The notes under the pieces are model-generated. The model was not told the origin of the DNA. It saw only the letters and a list, made by a program, of their open reading frames with translations, and did not search any database. The position numbers and the translations under genes are program-made. A stretch of DNA of 64,000 nt from Luidia sarsii (lineage: Eukaryota > Echinodermata > Asteroidea > Paxillosida > Luidiidae): contig OX465102.1 in the NCBI GenBank assembly GCA_949987565.1, positions 13,941,020 to 14,005,019 of the forward strand, in the 5' to 3' direction. This document shows, in pieces, positions 1-10,559 of the stretch. How positions within the stretch are numbered: the stretch's first letter is position 1; every line of letters starts with the position of its first letter.

Positions 1-27
1 AGCCAATTTTGCATCATGTTTCATCGT

Positions 28-116
28 GGTGAGCCGCAGCTCAGTGGATCTGAATGAGAGACAAAAGCTAATTCTTTCATCCCCCAACTCGTTGGGGGTT
101 CGAAACCCGCTGAGCT
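28..116 (+). repeat. tRNA-like SINE head (possible)
   Basis: The segment starts with an A-box-like stretch (GCTCAGTGGATCTGAATGAG) and ends with a B-box-like GGGGGTTCGAAACCCGC, the spacing expected of an internal Pol III promoter. No convincing full cloverleaf was found, so it reads as a tRNA-derived repeat rather than a working tRNA gene. The following 1.5 kb (117-1600) is AT-rich and holds no gene that I can support. Confidence 0.35.
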
Positions 117-1654
117 AACTCGAAACTCACCTTTTCCATTTCATTTCAATTTCGTTTTTCTTTCAGTCTTCGTATATAATGAACGCCTGCCGAGCTTGGG
201 GTAATATTACCATTTTCATTTTCGTTAACATCCGTTGGTTAGCTATGTACCATTTGCAATACGCAAATAAAGATGAAATAAAAACGCTCGTTTAGTAGAT
301 GTCTGTGACTATTGAAAATTCATAGGAAAGAGAAATACGACTGAAGCATAAGCCCGGGCATAAGCCTTTAAAGGGGAATGCCAAAAAAAGTTTGCTTTCT
401 GATTGGGTGTTAGAAAAAGCTACTATTACCAATATTATTGCTTGTCAGACTTATTATTTATTTTTTTTACTTGGGTTGCATTCCCCTTTAATTTTTCGTA
501 AACGACCTCAGATGCTTCCTTGGGCTGCGTCCGAATGTATTGGCTGCGGCTTAAAACTATACGCACGAGTCTATGGAAGTTGTCAACGAGCGGCTGCAAC
601 CAATTCCCTAAGGGTTGCGTGTTACTTCTAGCCGCAGCCAATATCATTCGGACACGGCCTTGCTCAGACCCAACACGGACAGACCCTATAGGCTGGTTCC
701 CGTCCCCTACCTGGTCTCCAGACGTCTCACGTCCTCCGAACCAGCCTATGACAGCTTACAGGTTATACGGCCGTGTGGTGGCGCTATTCTGTTAAGAAAT
801 CTCAGCCTAATGTCAGTTTGTTGCATCATTTCCCCATAACTCAGTTATAAGCAAATTTTGCATCGAGCGCTATCGCTCACCTCACCGTTTAGTAGGCCCT
901 ATGTCACTTTTAATATCTTGATTATTTTTCAGTTTCTTAATTTTGTAATCACTGTCGAACTCGGAAATCGAATTCAGCTTTTTTTCAATAACAATCCCAA
1001 CTTCGTGAATTTATAGTTAGTTTTAATCATATGCTACAATCGAAAATGATTTCTTTTGATTATGTAAATTTTGCGGTGTGTTTCTGAAATCTGATTTTCC
1101 GAGTGGGCATTACTTGGCGACGGTTGTTTGAAGCACTGAGTAAATCGTCACGAAATTGAACAAAAACAATCATGAAAATAAATTCCCTTGAGATTTTCTT
1201 AATTGACAAGGAAACTCCTTCATCAAAGAAAAACACAGCTTGAAAACCACATTAGAAAAATAATAGACAGCAAGAAGAAGTATTCCCCCAAGTAGACTGA
1301 TACCCAAAGTGCTCACTATGTCAGGTAGTTCAAACAACCAGAAGGTCAGGAGACCAGTCATATGTCTAAAGTCTACATTCGAACTATTGCAAATCCACGT
1401 TATTATGTGAAGGAAACCTGACTAAAAGTTCTCGCGTCGACTGCTCAGGCTGTTCAGTGAGCTCGCCCTGCTGACAACCTGCCACTAGTCACTACATTAG
1501 TAAATAAATGACCGATTCTTCCAAGTTTCACCAATCAATGGTAACTATTACGTGGCGTGATCGGTAACAATCTGGCCACAATATCTAAATAAAGCGATCA
1601 TGCCTGATGACAAACGGCCGGGATCGTTGGCGTTGCCTCTTGACGGTCTTGTTA

Positions 1655-2075
1655 CTGTTGACTGTTGTTACAGTGTCACTTACTGTTACTACAATACTAG
1701 TTACTGTTAGTGTTACTGTAGTGTTACTAGTGTTAGTATTACTGTTACTAACTGTTGTTAGTGTTACTGTTAGTGTTACTGTTACTGTTAGTGTTACTAA
1801 ATACTAGTTAGTGTAACTGTTACTAGTGTTACTACTAGTAGTACTACTACTAGTAGTACTACTACTACTAGTACTAGTAAGTAGTAGTAGTACTAGTAGT
1901 ACTACTTTACTAGTACTAAGTAGTAGTACTACTAGTACTACTACTAGTACTACTACTAGTACTAGGCTAGTACTTGTACTACTAGTACTAGTAGTAGTAG
2001 TACTAGTAAAAGTAGTAGTAGTACTACTACTACTAGTAGTACTAGTAGTATTAAATAATAATACTTCTAATACTA
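1655..2075. repeat. GTTACT then ACTAGT/AGT microsatellite
   Basis: About 150 bases of irregular GTTACT/GTTAGT repeats pass into about 270 bases of ACT/AGT triplets mixed in both orientations, giving many ACTAGT palindromes. Open frames across it are low-complexity Leu/Val/Ser strings and are not genes. From 2080 to 3090 the sequence is unique-looking and AT-rich, with no supported gene. Confidence 0.9.
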
Positions 2076-3098
2076 GTATCCTCCAATAACCGGTTTTCGA
2101 CGATATAAGGACTTTTCTTCAAACTGAACAATGTGGACGAAAGTATCACACTAAAAGAGGCCCGAGTCACTTTGTTCACACCACAGACTATTAGAATAAT
2201 CATAGAGAAGGTTGATCAAGCCTGTCACTTCCGTAAGATTACCCGGTTTTGTTGACGTCCGCGGCGCACCGCGCAGTAAGCATCGTCACCTATTTTCGTC
2301 AGTGGTGTTTAGTAAGGTGTCCCAGTGTAGCCAAACGCAAAATAAATTCTTAAATTAACTCAAAATGCTGTGTGGCACTATTAAAATCTTCCCTGTATGT
2401 TTTTTTGTGTTCATCTTTGTTTTTGTTTTTCCACACTGCTTCTAACACTTTCCTCAAATCATTCATAATTTATGCTTAAAACGTATTGGTCTGGTTGATG
2501 TCTTCTATTGTGACGTTTAAAAAAAACTCCACAATCCTCTTTCTCGCTGCTTTTTCAGTTATGACCTTTCCCAATGTCACTCCAGAGACACATTTCCTCC
2601 TTCTTGGTACTTTCTCTAGCTGGCCTTTTATTTTTTCATTTAAAAAAAGCCTATTGGGCCATGTTACTTTTTGTCTTTAAATAATAATAAAACAAAATAA
2701 TAAAAAAATATATAAGCGAGACGCCCTATAGGAGGCTCCATAGTTTTTACCCTGAACGGACTGCCTCAAGTTGCGTGATATATTTTTTTTCTACGGATGT
2801 TGGGGTTTGTTATGGTACACTCAGATTTTTTTTAGGACCAACAATAAAGAAAACTGGAGCTTCGAAGCAACTGCCAATTTTGTACCTAGGAAAATAGACC
2901 CCAAAAGAGCAACTTTTTGAATAACACGAGTTTGGCCTAATGGAAAAGCCTTAAATTTCCACATTTTCGGTGACGGACAAGAGCAGGAAACCAACTGTAA
3001 GATACAAAGTCTGAGATCGTTATACGGAGTTGTTTTCATAGTGCGATGTGAGTTAGAAGGCTAAGCGTCGGAATCGTGTAGCGTCGAAAACGGGGGTT

Positions 3099-3505
3099 CC
3101 CACGATATACTAGTATTATTACTACATGGAGGAAGGAGAGACTCTCCTTCATGGAGGAAGGAGAGACTCTACTACATGGAGGAAGGAGAGACTCTCCTTC
3201 CTCCATGGTACTATTACTAGTACCAGTACTCAGTACTAGTGGTAGTACTACTACTAGTACCAGTAGTAGTAATAGTAGTAGTACTACTACTACTTACTAG
3301 TACCACTACTTAAGTACTAGTACTACTACTCAGTACTAGTACTATTAGTAGTACTACTATTACTACTAGTACTATAACTAGTACTACAGTACTACTAATA
3401 CTGTACTAGTAGTAGTACTACTATAGTACTACTACTAGTTAGTAGTTAGTGTTAGTGTTACTGTTAAGTGTTAGTGTTACTTATTAAATAATTATTGTTA
3501 GTGTT
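3099..3505. repeat. Palindromic GGAGGAAGGAGAG motif and ACT/AGT microsatellite
   Basis: Three copies of CATGGAGGAAGGAGAGACTC lie at 3126-3205, the last closed by its own complement ending in CCTCCATGG. ACT/AGT triplets in both orientations follow to about 3440, then GTTAGTGTTACT repeats. A second short ACT/AGT block lies at 3726-3800. The CATGGAGGAA core recurs in the 27-bp minisatellite at 17.8 kb and at 53.46 kb. Confidence 0.8.
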
Positions 3506-4917
3506 ACTAGCGATCACCTGAGGGGAAATTTCTCCTTTTCCCCCAAACTTGAGTCAAATAAATGACCAGTATTGAAATCGGTGATTCTCACTTAATCCAA
3601 AGATGGGTGCGTGGGACGGTTTCATGAGTGTTTTCGGGGTAAAATCTGGGGGTTTCGGTCTGGGGTAGTCATGGAGTCGAACACATCGTTACTTTCTCGG
3701 GTTTCCCTGCGGGATTCCTAGGACCCTACTACTACTAGTACTACTTCTAGTACTACTACTAGTACTACTACTACTACTACTACTACTAAGTACTAGTACT
3801 ATCGGCCGACTCCCCAATATTTTGATATACAAAAATGTTGCAAACTGCTCACTGACTAAAATTACCAAAATGCAAATCTCAATATTTTGTTTAACTTTAA
3901 AGGGCGATTGTAAGGGTCCAAGTTACTCGGACTAGGGTCCGAGTTACTTGGACTAGTGTTTAAACACTTTTTCGGGCCATTGATCTGCTGTTCATATTCA
4001 GTTTTTATTCCAGACTTTTATGGTGGTTATGTTGAGAGTACTAAAGTTTAAACCTAAGTGCCAACACCACCGAGGCTAGTACCGAACCACAACTTTTTCA
4101 GCAAGTTGGTTTTGCCCCAAAATGGCTTTTGTCAACGTAATTATAACAATGCAATACTAGGTAAACTATTGAGTTATTGTGAACTTTTTTCCCCCATACT
4201 TTTTCAAATTACGGTGAGAGTATTGGTCTATTGGACTAAAATCTTGCCCAAAATCGAATAATATCAACCATACATGTACATGTTGTTGTAACTGACAATT
4301 GTCTGGTCCATTCATCGTTGTAGCAAGATAACTAACAAGTGGTGGGATTGTCCTCATTTCTCAAACAAGGTCAGTAGGAAATATCTGACTGTATGATATG
4401 TATTGAAAAATGCCTTTTTTTATCTTAATCCTTTGTTGTGTTATTATTACATCACTTATAAATTTATGAAAATGATAGCAAGAGATTCCGTTTTGTTAAA
4501 GTTTGTGTTCTGTCACCGCAGAAAGACCAGACCACTCCACTTTATGTTTGCATTATTAATAATAGTAACCATATCGGAACTTATCAGTCATCTTGCTGCC
4601 CTGATTCTAAAAATAGATGTCAGTGGTGTGGTTTAACAGATTGAGAAAGGTGCTGGTACTGTAGTCTGTACGTGTATACGTGTAAACACTGTACACCGTG
4701 CAGTTGCTCAGTTTGTAGTGGCAATCTTATAGTATATGGAATACCATACAGAGCAGAGGTGGTTTCTTCTAGTTGCCGTGCTTCCCTTGCATCATATACC
4801 ATGGTTGTATGACATTTTAACTCTGAAACTGACTAATTTGATGTGCATATTATTTTGAGCTTAACCATAAAGATCATTAATCGCCATCATTTTCATTATC
4901 TGGATGCTATACAACAT

Positions 4918-4987
4918 CTCATTGAAGGTCCTAGCAGGACCTTTGCCTTTGAGAAAGGTCCTGCTAGGATCGAAACGTCAGGTCCTC
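4918..4987 (+). repeat. Fold-back repeat with TCCTGCTAGGA hairpin and CGAAACGTCAGG
   Basis: One member of a dispersed family. AGGTCCTAGCAGGACCTTTG faces its inverted copy CTTTGAGAAAGGTCCTGCTA, followed by GGATCGAAACGTCAGG. Other members lie near 7803, 11588, 13243, 32990, 36147, 40025, 40170, 45700, 59828, 61305 and 61850. The preceding CTGCTCACTGACTAAAAT segment (3848) belongs to the same family. The 4000-5175 interval otherwise has no gene that I can support. Confidence 0.75.
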
Positions 4988-5175
4988 TATTTTTTTAGAT
5001 TGATGTAATATTACAGGTCATTTTAGTCAGTGAGCAGTTTGCAACTGTGTTTGTATTACTTCATGAAAGAAATATTGGGTAATATTGGGTTCTACAAGAT
5101 GTTTTCCAACGGGATTTGGACCTGGCATTTTTTTTTTAAATCCTAGGTTGATTTTGACGATTTTTATTTTTGCAG

Positions 5176-5334
5176 GGTAAGCAGTGCACCGTGATCGGCG
5201 GATGCGGTTTCCTGGGCCGCCACCTTGTGGAGGGTCTACAGGAGAGGGGCTACAGTGTCAACGTGTTTGACATCAAGGCCACTTTCCAGGATGAGAAGGT
5301 CAAGTTCTTTGTGGGCAATCTCTGCTCAAAGGAG
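5176..5334 (+). CDS. NSDHL: NSDHL exon: Rossmann NAD-binding start
   Basis: First of seven recognisable exons of sterol-4-alpha-carboxylate 3-dehydrogenase (decarboxylating), a membrane-associated enzyme that oxidises and decarboxylates the C4 position of sterol intermediates with NAD. The exon is 53 codons, phase 0 at both ends, between TTTTTGCAG and GTGAGT. It encodes the nucleotide-binding loop [14 protein letters not shown] and the acidic end of beta-2, VNVFDIKA, as in the extended short-chain dehydrogenase/reductase family. Human NSDHL has about 37 residues before this point; that variable N-terminus must be encoded upstream and was not found in 1-5175. Identity rests on a near-continuous match to vertebrate NSDHL through all seven exons. 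Confidence 0.95.
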
Positions 5335-5419
5335 GTGAGTGAGGGATGTTGTTTCCGTGCACCTTGGTTTCTATCTTAGAGTAAAGGAGTTGTTTTGCTT
5401 TCCCGGCATTTTTGTCTCT

Positions 5420-5672
5420 CAGACCAGCAGTCTCCTGAAGACGAACAGAGTAGAAGAGGGGGAAAGATCAAAGAGAGAAGTGTGTGAGAAGTGTGGAGGA
5501 GTGAACACAAAAGAAGGATTATCAGAAAGCTGCATGGTGTTAGTCATTACCCTCCTGTATGTTGAGACCATGTGGTTGAATAGTCCAAAGACGCTTGATC
5601 CACATTTTCTCACGGCTAAGCCAGACAGCATTACTACGGTGACCAAGTGATTCTATGCCCAGTACACTCATA
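5420..5672 (+). repeat. Dispersed repeat in NSDHL intron, copy 1
   Basis: About 190 bases of this intron segment (5490-5672) recur in inverted orientation at 35385-35570 with scattered differences. They include the TGGTTGAATAGTCC and GCTAAGCCAGACAGCATTAC blocks. It begins with CTCCTGAAGACGAACAGAGTA, similar to the start of the hairpin MITE family at 8461. No coding capacity was recognised. Confidence 0.7.
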
Positions 5673-5736
5673 TCTGATATCCAATGATCAGGGAGATATG
5701 TAGAACTTCGTTCGTTGTCTGTTTTGTTTGTGGTAG

Positions 5737-5810
5737 GAACTTCTGCCAGCCCTTCAGGGCTCTGAGGTTGTCTTCAACTGTGCCTCTCCGCCACCATCAA
5801 GTAATAACAA
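5737..5810 (+). CDS. NSDHL: NSDHL exon: CASPPPSSNN segment
   Basis: This 74-bp exon lies between TTTGTGGTAG and GTAAGT, entering in phase 0 and leaving in phase 2. It encodes ELLPALQGSEVVFNCAS followed by PPPSSNN, the beta-4 strand and the NSDHL-typical proline-serine segment lining the cofactor site. It joins in frame to the flanking exons. Confidence 0.95.
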
Positions 5811-6436
5811 GTAAGTACATCTTGCTTGACTTGCTGACAGGGCTTCCCTTGGAAACATTGATAGCGGTCTGAGGGGGCAACCAATCAAGTGCTTAAGCAA
5901 TGAGCTTGGGTGCATTGTGGATGTGCTATGCTGAGTTCAATGGTCACAGATGGGGATAGGGAATGAGTCTACATCACTCTAATGTATGTGTGCGTAGGAA
6001 CATGCAGCAATGTGCAAGGAAACAGCCCTGAGCACATGATGGTCTCCTGTTGGAGACCATCACCTGGGGTGGTCCGTCGAAAAGGGTGAGGTGATCAGCC
6101 TCACAGTTTGGTATGCAGGGAAAACCCTACTTGATGAACCACTCAGGAACGTGCTCTTAATCTGTGTTGTCACTGGACTAAAGAAAATGGGCAACTTAAC
6201 CGAGGTGATGGTTAAATCTCAGATGAGTCAATCTTTCCGCCGTTCCCACAGGAAACGGAACTGAGACATTGGTTGGAGTAAACAGTACAACCACTCACAA
6301 GGGAGCTGTGTGTGACCTTTGACCGCAACCGGCTGCTATCATGAAGGAACTTTCAAATTTTCTTTGAAAGTGGATTAAAATTTCCCATCCTTTGGTTGAT
6401 GATTGATTTCGTTTTAATTTCGCTGCTCCAAAACAG

Positions 6437-6509
6437 AGAACTGTTTTACAAGGTGAATTACAGTGGAACACAGAGCATCATAGAGACTTGCAAGGCTGCC
6501 GGCGTTAAG
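6437..6509 (+). CDS. NSDHL: NSDHL exon: KELFYKVNYSGT segment
   Basis: This 73-bp exon lies between CCAAAACAG and GTAAAT. It completes the split lysine codon and encodes ELFYKVNYSGTQSIIETC and then KAAGVK, matching the NSDHL helix after the PPPSSNN segment. Phase 0 at its end. The intron after it (6510-7276) carries fold-back repeats. Confidence 0.95.
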
Positions 6510-6689
6510 GTAAATGAGACATTTTAGCCCTGTAGACTAACTCACAGAAGATAGTGCTTGAGAACATTATTTGCATTGCCCTATTGTCCACACATGATTT
6601 TTTCTCTATAGAATTGAGGCAGTTTCTTGACTGCGAGACTCTGTGATCGTTTGCATTGTGCGAAGCCCATGAAAGTGTGAAATACCATT

Positions 6690-6810
6690 CTTAATATTGC
6701 GATTCAAATCCCACTAATAATCCTGATCAGTGTGTCCACACACACAAAAGTGGAGTTTGAATCGCGATCCAAATTGCCATCCCAATAATCATGTTTATTT
6801 GGGACTAAAT
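6690..6810. repeat. Inverted repeat with GCGATTCAAATCCCACT
   Basis: GCGATTCAAATCCCACTAATAATC faces AGTTTGAATCGCGATCC around a short CACACACAC spacer. The same ends bound a longer element at 40505-40850. Reads as a small fold-back element in the NSDHL intron. Confidence 0.5.
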
Positions 6811-6892
6811 GGCCCTACTAATGCTGCACCATGCACATCTTATCTAAGACAGAATTATTCTCACTTGATTACCCTGGAATCTGGTCCTTTCT

Positions 6893-7165
6893 TCAATGAG
6901 GGTTTGCCCTGCTCGACGTGATAAATACGGCACTCAGTGTTTTGCCTGATGCCTGATGGAAAGATTTCATGCAGAGGAGAATGCAATTCATTTAGGGTTT
7001 GCCCTGCTCAACATGATCAACACTGAGTGCTCAGTGCTTTTCGCTGAGCACTCAGTGTTCATCAGCTAACAAGCACTGAGCACTCGGTGTGTATCAGCTA
7101 ACAAGCACTGAGCACTCAGTGTTTACGGAGCAGGGCAACCCCTCAATGAATTACATTCTCCTCGT
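6893..7165. repeat. Fold-back element with GAGCACTCAGTG units
   Basis: CAATGAGGGTTTGCCCTGCT at the left faces AGCAGGGCAACCCCTCAATG at the right. In between are four CACTGAG(T/C)(G/A)CTC(A/G)GTG hairpins joined by ATCAGCTAACAAG. Fragments of the same family lie at 12318-12380, 13388-13425 and 42230-42350. Non-coding; a MITE-like fold-back is the simplest reading. Confidence 0.65.
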
Positions 7166-7276
7166 CAGTCCTCGACGCAAACCATCATGTTATATGGGTC
7201 ATTTCTCAAAGAGGAGTAAACTCAAAAAGACCCCCAAAAACAACAACGCCATCGTCTTTCCCATTCTCATCAACAG

Positions 7277-7405
7277 AAGCTGGTCCTGACCAGCAGCGCC
7301 AGTGTGATTTACGAAGGGGAGGACATCATGGATGGGAATGAAGATCTGCCCTATGCCAGCAAGCCCATCAACTACTACACCGAGACCAAGATACTGCAGG
7401 AAAAA
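7277..7405 (+). CDS. NSDHL: NSDHL exon: catalytic YxxxK
   Basis: This 129-bp exon, phase 0 at both ends, lies between CATCAACAG and GTGAGC. It encodes [20 protein letters not shown], then the [10 protein letters not shown] segment, then [16 protein letters not shown] is the catalytic Tyr-x-x-x-Lys of short-chain dehydrogenases, and the TSSASV stretch supplies the active-site serine region. All the key residues expected of an active enzyme are present. Confidence 0.96.
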
Positions 7406-8046
7406 GTGAGCGGATTCGCATAGGAAATCAGTGCATTCTAATAGATCCGTTTGTTGCACGATTTATGCTGGTACTGCTCCTGTAGTGTGTGGTGAATTGG
7501 TAACAACAGTATACCAGCAGATTTGAACTCTTGCTTTACATGTGCCAAGGCATACCCTTAACTTTGTTTTGGAGGGGGGGGTGGGTTGCCTAGCCAAGCC
7601 ACCAGAGCAAACATTGGTGTGTTGAATTTGATGTTATTGTGGTCATAAGCTTTTAACACTTACAGGCTTTAGTTGGGTTTTTTTCAGTGAGCGTTAAGGT
7701 TTTTTGCCTGATCGCAGATTGATCTACCATTGTCTTGCTTATTATAAAGGTTGGAGAGATTTTGGCACTGTCTGTATAATTTTGAATTTCGTTTACGGAG
7801 CACTCTTCCTTTGAGAGAGGTCCTGCTAGGATCAGAACATCAGGCCCTCTAATTGTTTAACATTATTTGAGAATCTGTAGGAAGTTCTGTCTGAAGCCAT
7901 TGGTTCTTGAACATTTCTTAAAACCCTTTGCCATTCATTTCGTTTGCAGTCTCTAACATCACCCATTTATCATTCAACCCCCCCTGTTCAGACCAAGTCC
8001 TAAATTGCATTGAGAGAATGTTTGCGTTTTGATTTGGATGTGATAG

Positions 8047-8183
8047 GTTGTTCTGGAGGCTAACACTTCTGACTTCCACACTGTTGCCATCCGACCTCAC
8101 GGCATCTTTGGACCGAGGGATCCACAGCTAGTCCCCACTCTTGTGGAGACTGCCAAAGCCGGCAAGACCAAGTTCATGATTGG
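8047..8183 (+). CDS. NSDHL: NSDHL exon: [16 protein letters not shown] segment
   Basis: This 137-bp exon lies between GTGATAG and GTGAGA, entering in phase 0 and leaving in phase 2. It encodes [14 protein letters not shown], then [20 protein letters not shown], then [12 protein letters not shown]. The [10 protein letters not shown] block is a hallmark of 3-beta-hydroxysteroid dehydrogenase/NSDHL enzymes. The acceptor has an unusually poor pyrimidine tract. Confidence 0.95.
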
Positions 8184-8392
8184 GTGAGAAAAATTCTTCT
8201 CATCTTTATAATGTGCTGTAGTGTAGTAAAAAGAAAAGAAAAAAGTCAACCATGGGTAGGTCGTCAAGGATTGGACTGTGAATCTTCAGCATCAAGCCTT
8301 GGTCAGTACATGTAGATACTTGTCAACCCCAACCCCCTTCCTGCCAACAGAGCAGACTCAAGCGTCATTTATTTGCAAGTTTTGCAACAGAT

Positions 8393-8600
8393 AAGGTTTG
8401 CATGGTGGAAATACTAAGTGGAAGGTTTGCGGTGAAACCGATGATAATTGGAATCCAGCAGTCTCCTGACGACGGGCAGAGTACACACTACATGAAACGT
8501 TGAGTTACCGGCTCTTTTCAGAGCCACACTCCTTCTTGAAAGAGAAGCACTACATGGTGTCACCGCACACTTTCCACTAAGTTTTGCAAGCAAGGTTGTC
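8393..8600 (+). mobile_element. Hairpin MITE with histone-type 3' stem-loop, copy 1
   Basis: The ends are inverted repeats: GTTTGCATGGTGGAAATACT at the left, with the complement of AGTGGAAGGTTTGCGGTGA near TCACCGCACACTTTCCACT at the right. Inside, GGCTCTTTTCAGAGCC at 8510-8525 is a perfect 6-bp stem with a TTTC-type tetraloop, preceded by ACC and followed by ACAC, then CTTGAAAGAGAAG at 8535-8547. It lies in an NSDHL intron. Relatives lie at 24.2, 36.7, 38.2 and 39.7 kb. Confidence 0.7.
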
Positions 8601-9404
8601 GTTATCCGACGCTATTGTAATCTAAAGAGTGCCAAATGGCTGGTCCAAAATGTCAAAGCCGGCCAGGAGTCGTCAGCTGCTGCAAAAGGTGCACTCAATT
8701 AGCTTCCTCGAGTAGACCTGAGCCTAAAGTCATGGCTCTGCTTTTAAACGCAGAATTCTGCGCTTATTGGATGCTGTAAGTGCAGGTTTCATTTCGATTT
8801 TGTGTACGCAACAACAGAGGAAAATGGTAGTCGTTCGTTGAATTTAATGATCTAAATTTCAACAAAACCACTATAAATATTTTCATTGACGCAGGTTTGG
8901 GCGAGGTATACCTTTCAACCTCTAATGGTGCTTTACCTCCTTAATTAAAAAAACGCGGCAATTAGCAGATGACAACGCAAAGATTTCTTTTGCATTCAAG
9001 GCAGGGAAGCAATTCACGCATGCGCGTATGGTGAATCATTTTTTTTCTTACAGAAGCAAGAAATAATATTGGCCATGAGATACGCTCACGTTAAGCCCGG
9101 AAATTTTGCTTCCATGAGCGTTGATTCTACGCTTACGGTAAGCAGAGCTATGAAATAGGGCCCTAGTAACTCCCTGAGTGACCCTGCTTTCATGCCGGGT
9201 TATGTCGGTGGGGGAATAATGTCAGAGACCAGCAGGACTGACAGGGGAGAACTCGCTGTAGTCACTATAGGCTGTAAATGAGATGAATTTCTTGCGCTCA
9301 CTAGAACATTATTGCTCATAGCATTTGTCTCACTGCTATGTTGCTGGTACTATCTGGCAGTAACTTTTAACGTCCTTTTGATGGTATATTGGATCTGTGC
9401 AAAG

Positions 9405-9507
9405 GAATGGCAAGAACCTGGTGGATTTCACCTATGTCAAGAATGTAGTGCATGGACACATACTAGCGGCAGAGAAACTTGGGCCCGGCTCATCTGTCTG
9501 TGGAAAG
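9405..9507 (+). CDS. NSDHL: NSDHL exon: [18 protein letters not shown] segment
   Basis: This 103-bp exon supplies the last base of a split Gly codon and then [34 protein letters not shown]. It follows a weak acceptor (CTGTGCAAAG) and ends before GTGAGT in phase 0. It matches NSDHL closely: the substrate-domain DFT(Y/F)[13 protein letters not shown] block. Confidence 0.95.
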
Positions 9508-9754
9508 GTGAGTCTTGTCTTGAGCATTGTCTCTCGTCAACTAGATACATTTTACAATTTTTTTTTTTGGGGGGGGGCTTGGGTATCAAGTATGCATCAG
9601 TATACTGACAGATTATCACCTATATTCCTTCCCTAACCGGAATGGCTTATTTAAAGTCCAATTTTACACAGGTGTGCAATAACAACCTCCAGAGGCCTCC
9701 AGAGCTTTTTAAAAATGTTGGACCTGTCAAAAATGTCAGAAATCGGGTCACAAC

Positions 9755-10127
9755 TAAGTTTGCTGTCTGTCAGATTCATATCTGAGGGGGGGGGGGGGGA
9801 ATCTGAGCAGCCTCGGGAGTCATTTTAGGAGAAATCTGTTTTTTGGTCAAAAGTGGAAATTTGGAAGGGATCAGTCAAAAACGTCCGAAATGTGGCAAAA
9901 TTCCAAGATTAGGGTTTTTGCCCTAAAATGCCTACAGCCAACTTTGCTGTCTGTCAGATTCATATCACGGGGTTTCTGAGCAGTCTCGGGAGTCATTTGA
10001 GGAGAAATCTGTTTTAGGGTCGAAAAGTGGAAATTTGGAAGGGTGCAGTCGAAAAATGTCAGAAATCAGGCCAAAATCCAAGATAAGGGTTCCTGCTCTT
10101 AAAAATCCCTACAACCGACTTTGCCTT
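9755..10127. repeat. Tandem duplication of about 190 bp in the NSDHL intron
   Basis: Two adjacent diverged copies share blocks such as TTTGCTGTCTGTCAGATTCA, CTCGGGAGTCATTT and AGTGGAAATTTGGAAGGG. One covers about 9755-9940, the other about 9941-10127. The second copy ends 10 bases before the acceptor of the last exon, so the duplication supplies the branch-point region of that intron. Confidence 0.7.
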
Positions 10128-10137
10128 GCCTTGACAG

Positions 10138-10476
10138 CCCTACCACATCACCAACGATGATCCCATCCCATTCTGGGGCTTCATGACCCGCCTCCTGGTG
10201 GGCTTCCGCTACCCGGCCCCCAAGTACCACCTCCCCTTTGCGCTGGTCTACTACCTGGCGCTGCTGCTGCAGCTGGTCTGCTGGCTCCTGTCGCCGCTGC
10301 TCACCCTGCGGGTCACCTTCAGTCCGATGACGGTGGCCCTGGCCGGCACCTTCCACTACTACAGCTGCCAGAGGGCCAAGCGGGACATGGGCTACCGGCC
10401 CCTGGTGGGGATGGACGAGGCCATCCAGAAAACTATCGAGAGCTATCCGCATCTCATGAAGTCCTCCGAAGGGTAG
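10138..10476 (+). CDS. NSDHL: NSDHL last exon with C-terminal membrane segment
   Basis: This terminal exon of 112 codons plus TAG follows CCTTGACAG. It encodes PYHITNDDPIPFWGFMTRLL, a hydrophobic segment YYLALLLQLVCWLL that fits the endoplasmic-reticulum membrane-associated helix of NSDHL, then ALAGTFHYYSCQRAKRDMGY and a short tail ending in SSEG. Codon use is markedly GC-rich against AT-rich surroundings, as expected for a conserved exon. No frameshift or internal stop. Confidence 0.96.
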   Translation, partial: PYHITNDDPIPFWGFMTRLLVGFRYPAPKYHLPFALVYYLALLLQLVCWLLSPLLTLRVTFSPMTVALAGTFHYYSCQRAKRDMGYRPLVGMDEAIQKTIESYPHLMKSSEG

Positions 10477-10490
10477 ATTGAAGTCAAACA

Positions 10491-10496
10491 AATAAA
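10491..10496 (+). terminator. NSDHL: NSDHL polyadenylation signal AATAAA
   Basis: A canonical AATAAA lies 15 bases after the NSDHL stop codon, giving a very short 3' UTR if used. The sequence after it is AT-rich and carries no further coding similarity. Confidence 0.6.
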
Positions 10497-10559
10497 AGGA
10501 AAAAGACTTACTGGAAACTTTTTTTGTTTTGAAATAATTTATAAAATTGTTAAAAAATT

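Noticed and set aside
22..120. Genuine tRNA gene at the window start
   Set aside because: It has box-like A and B motifs but no proper acceptor and anticodon stems.
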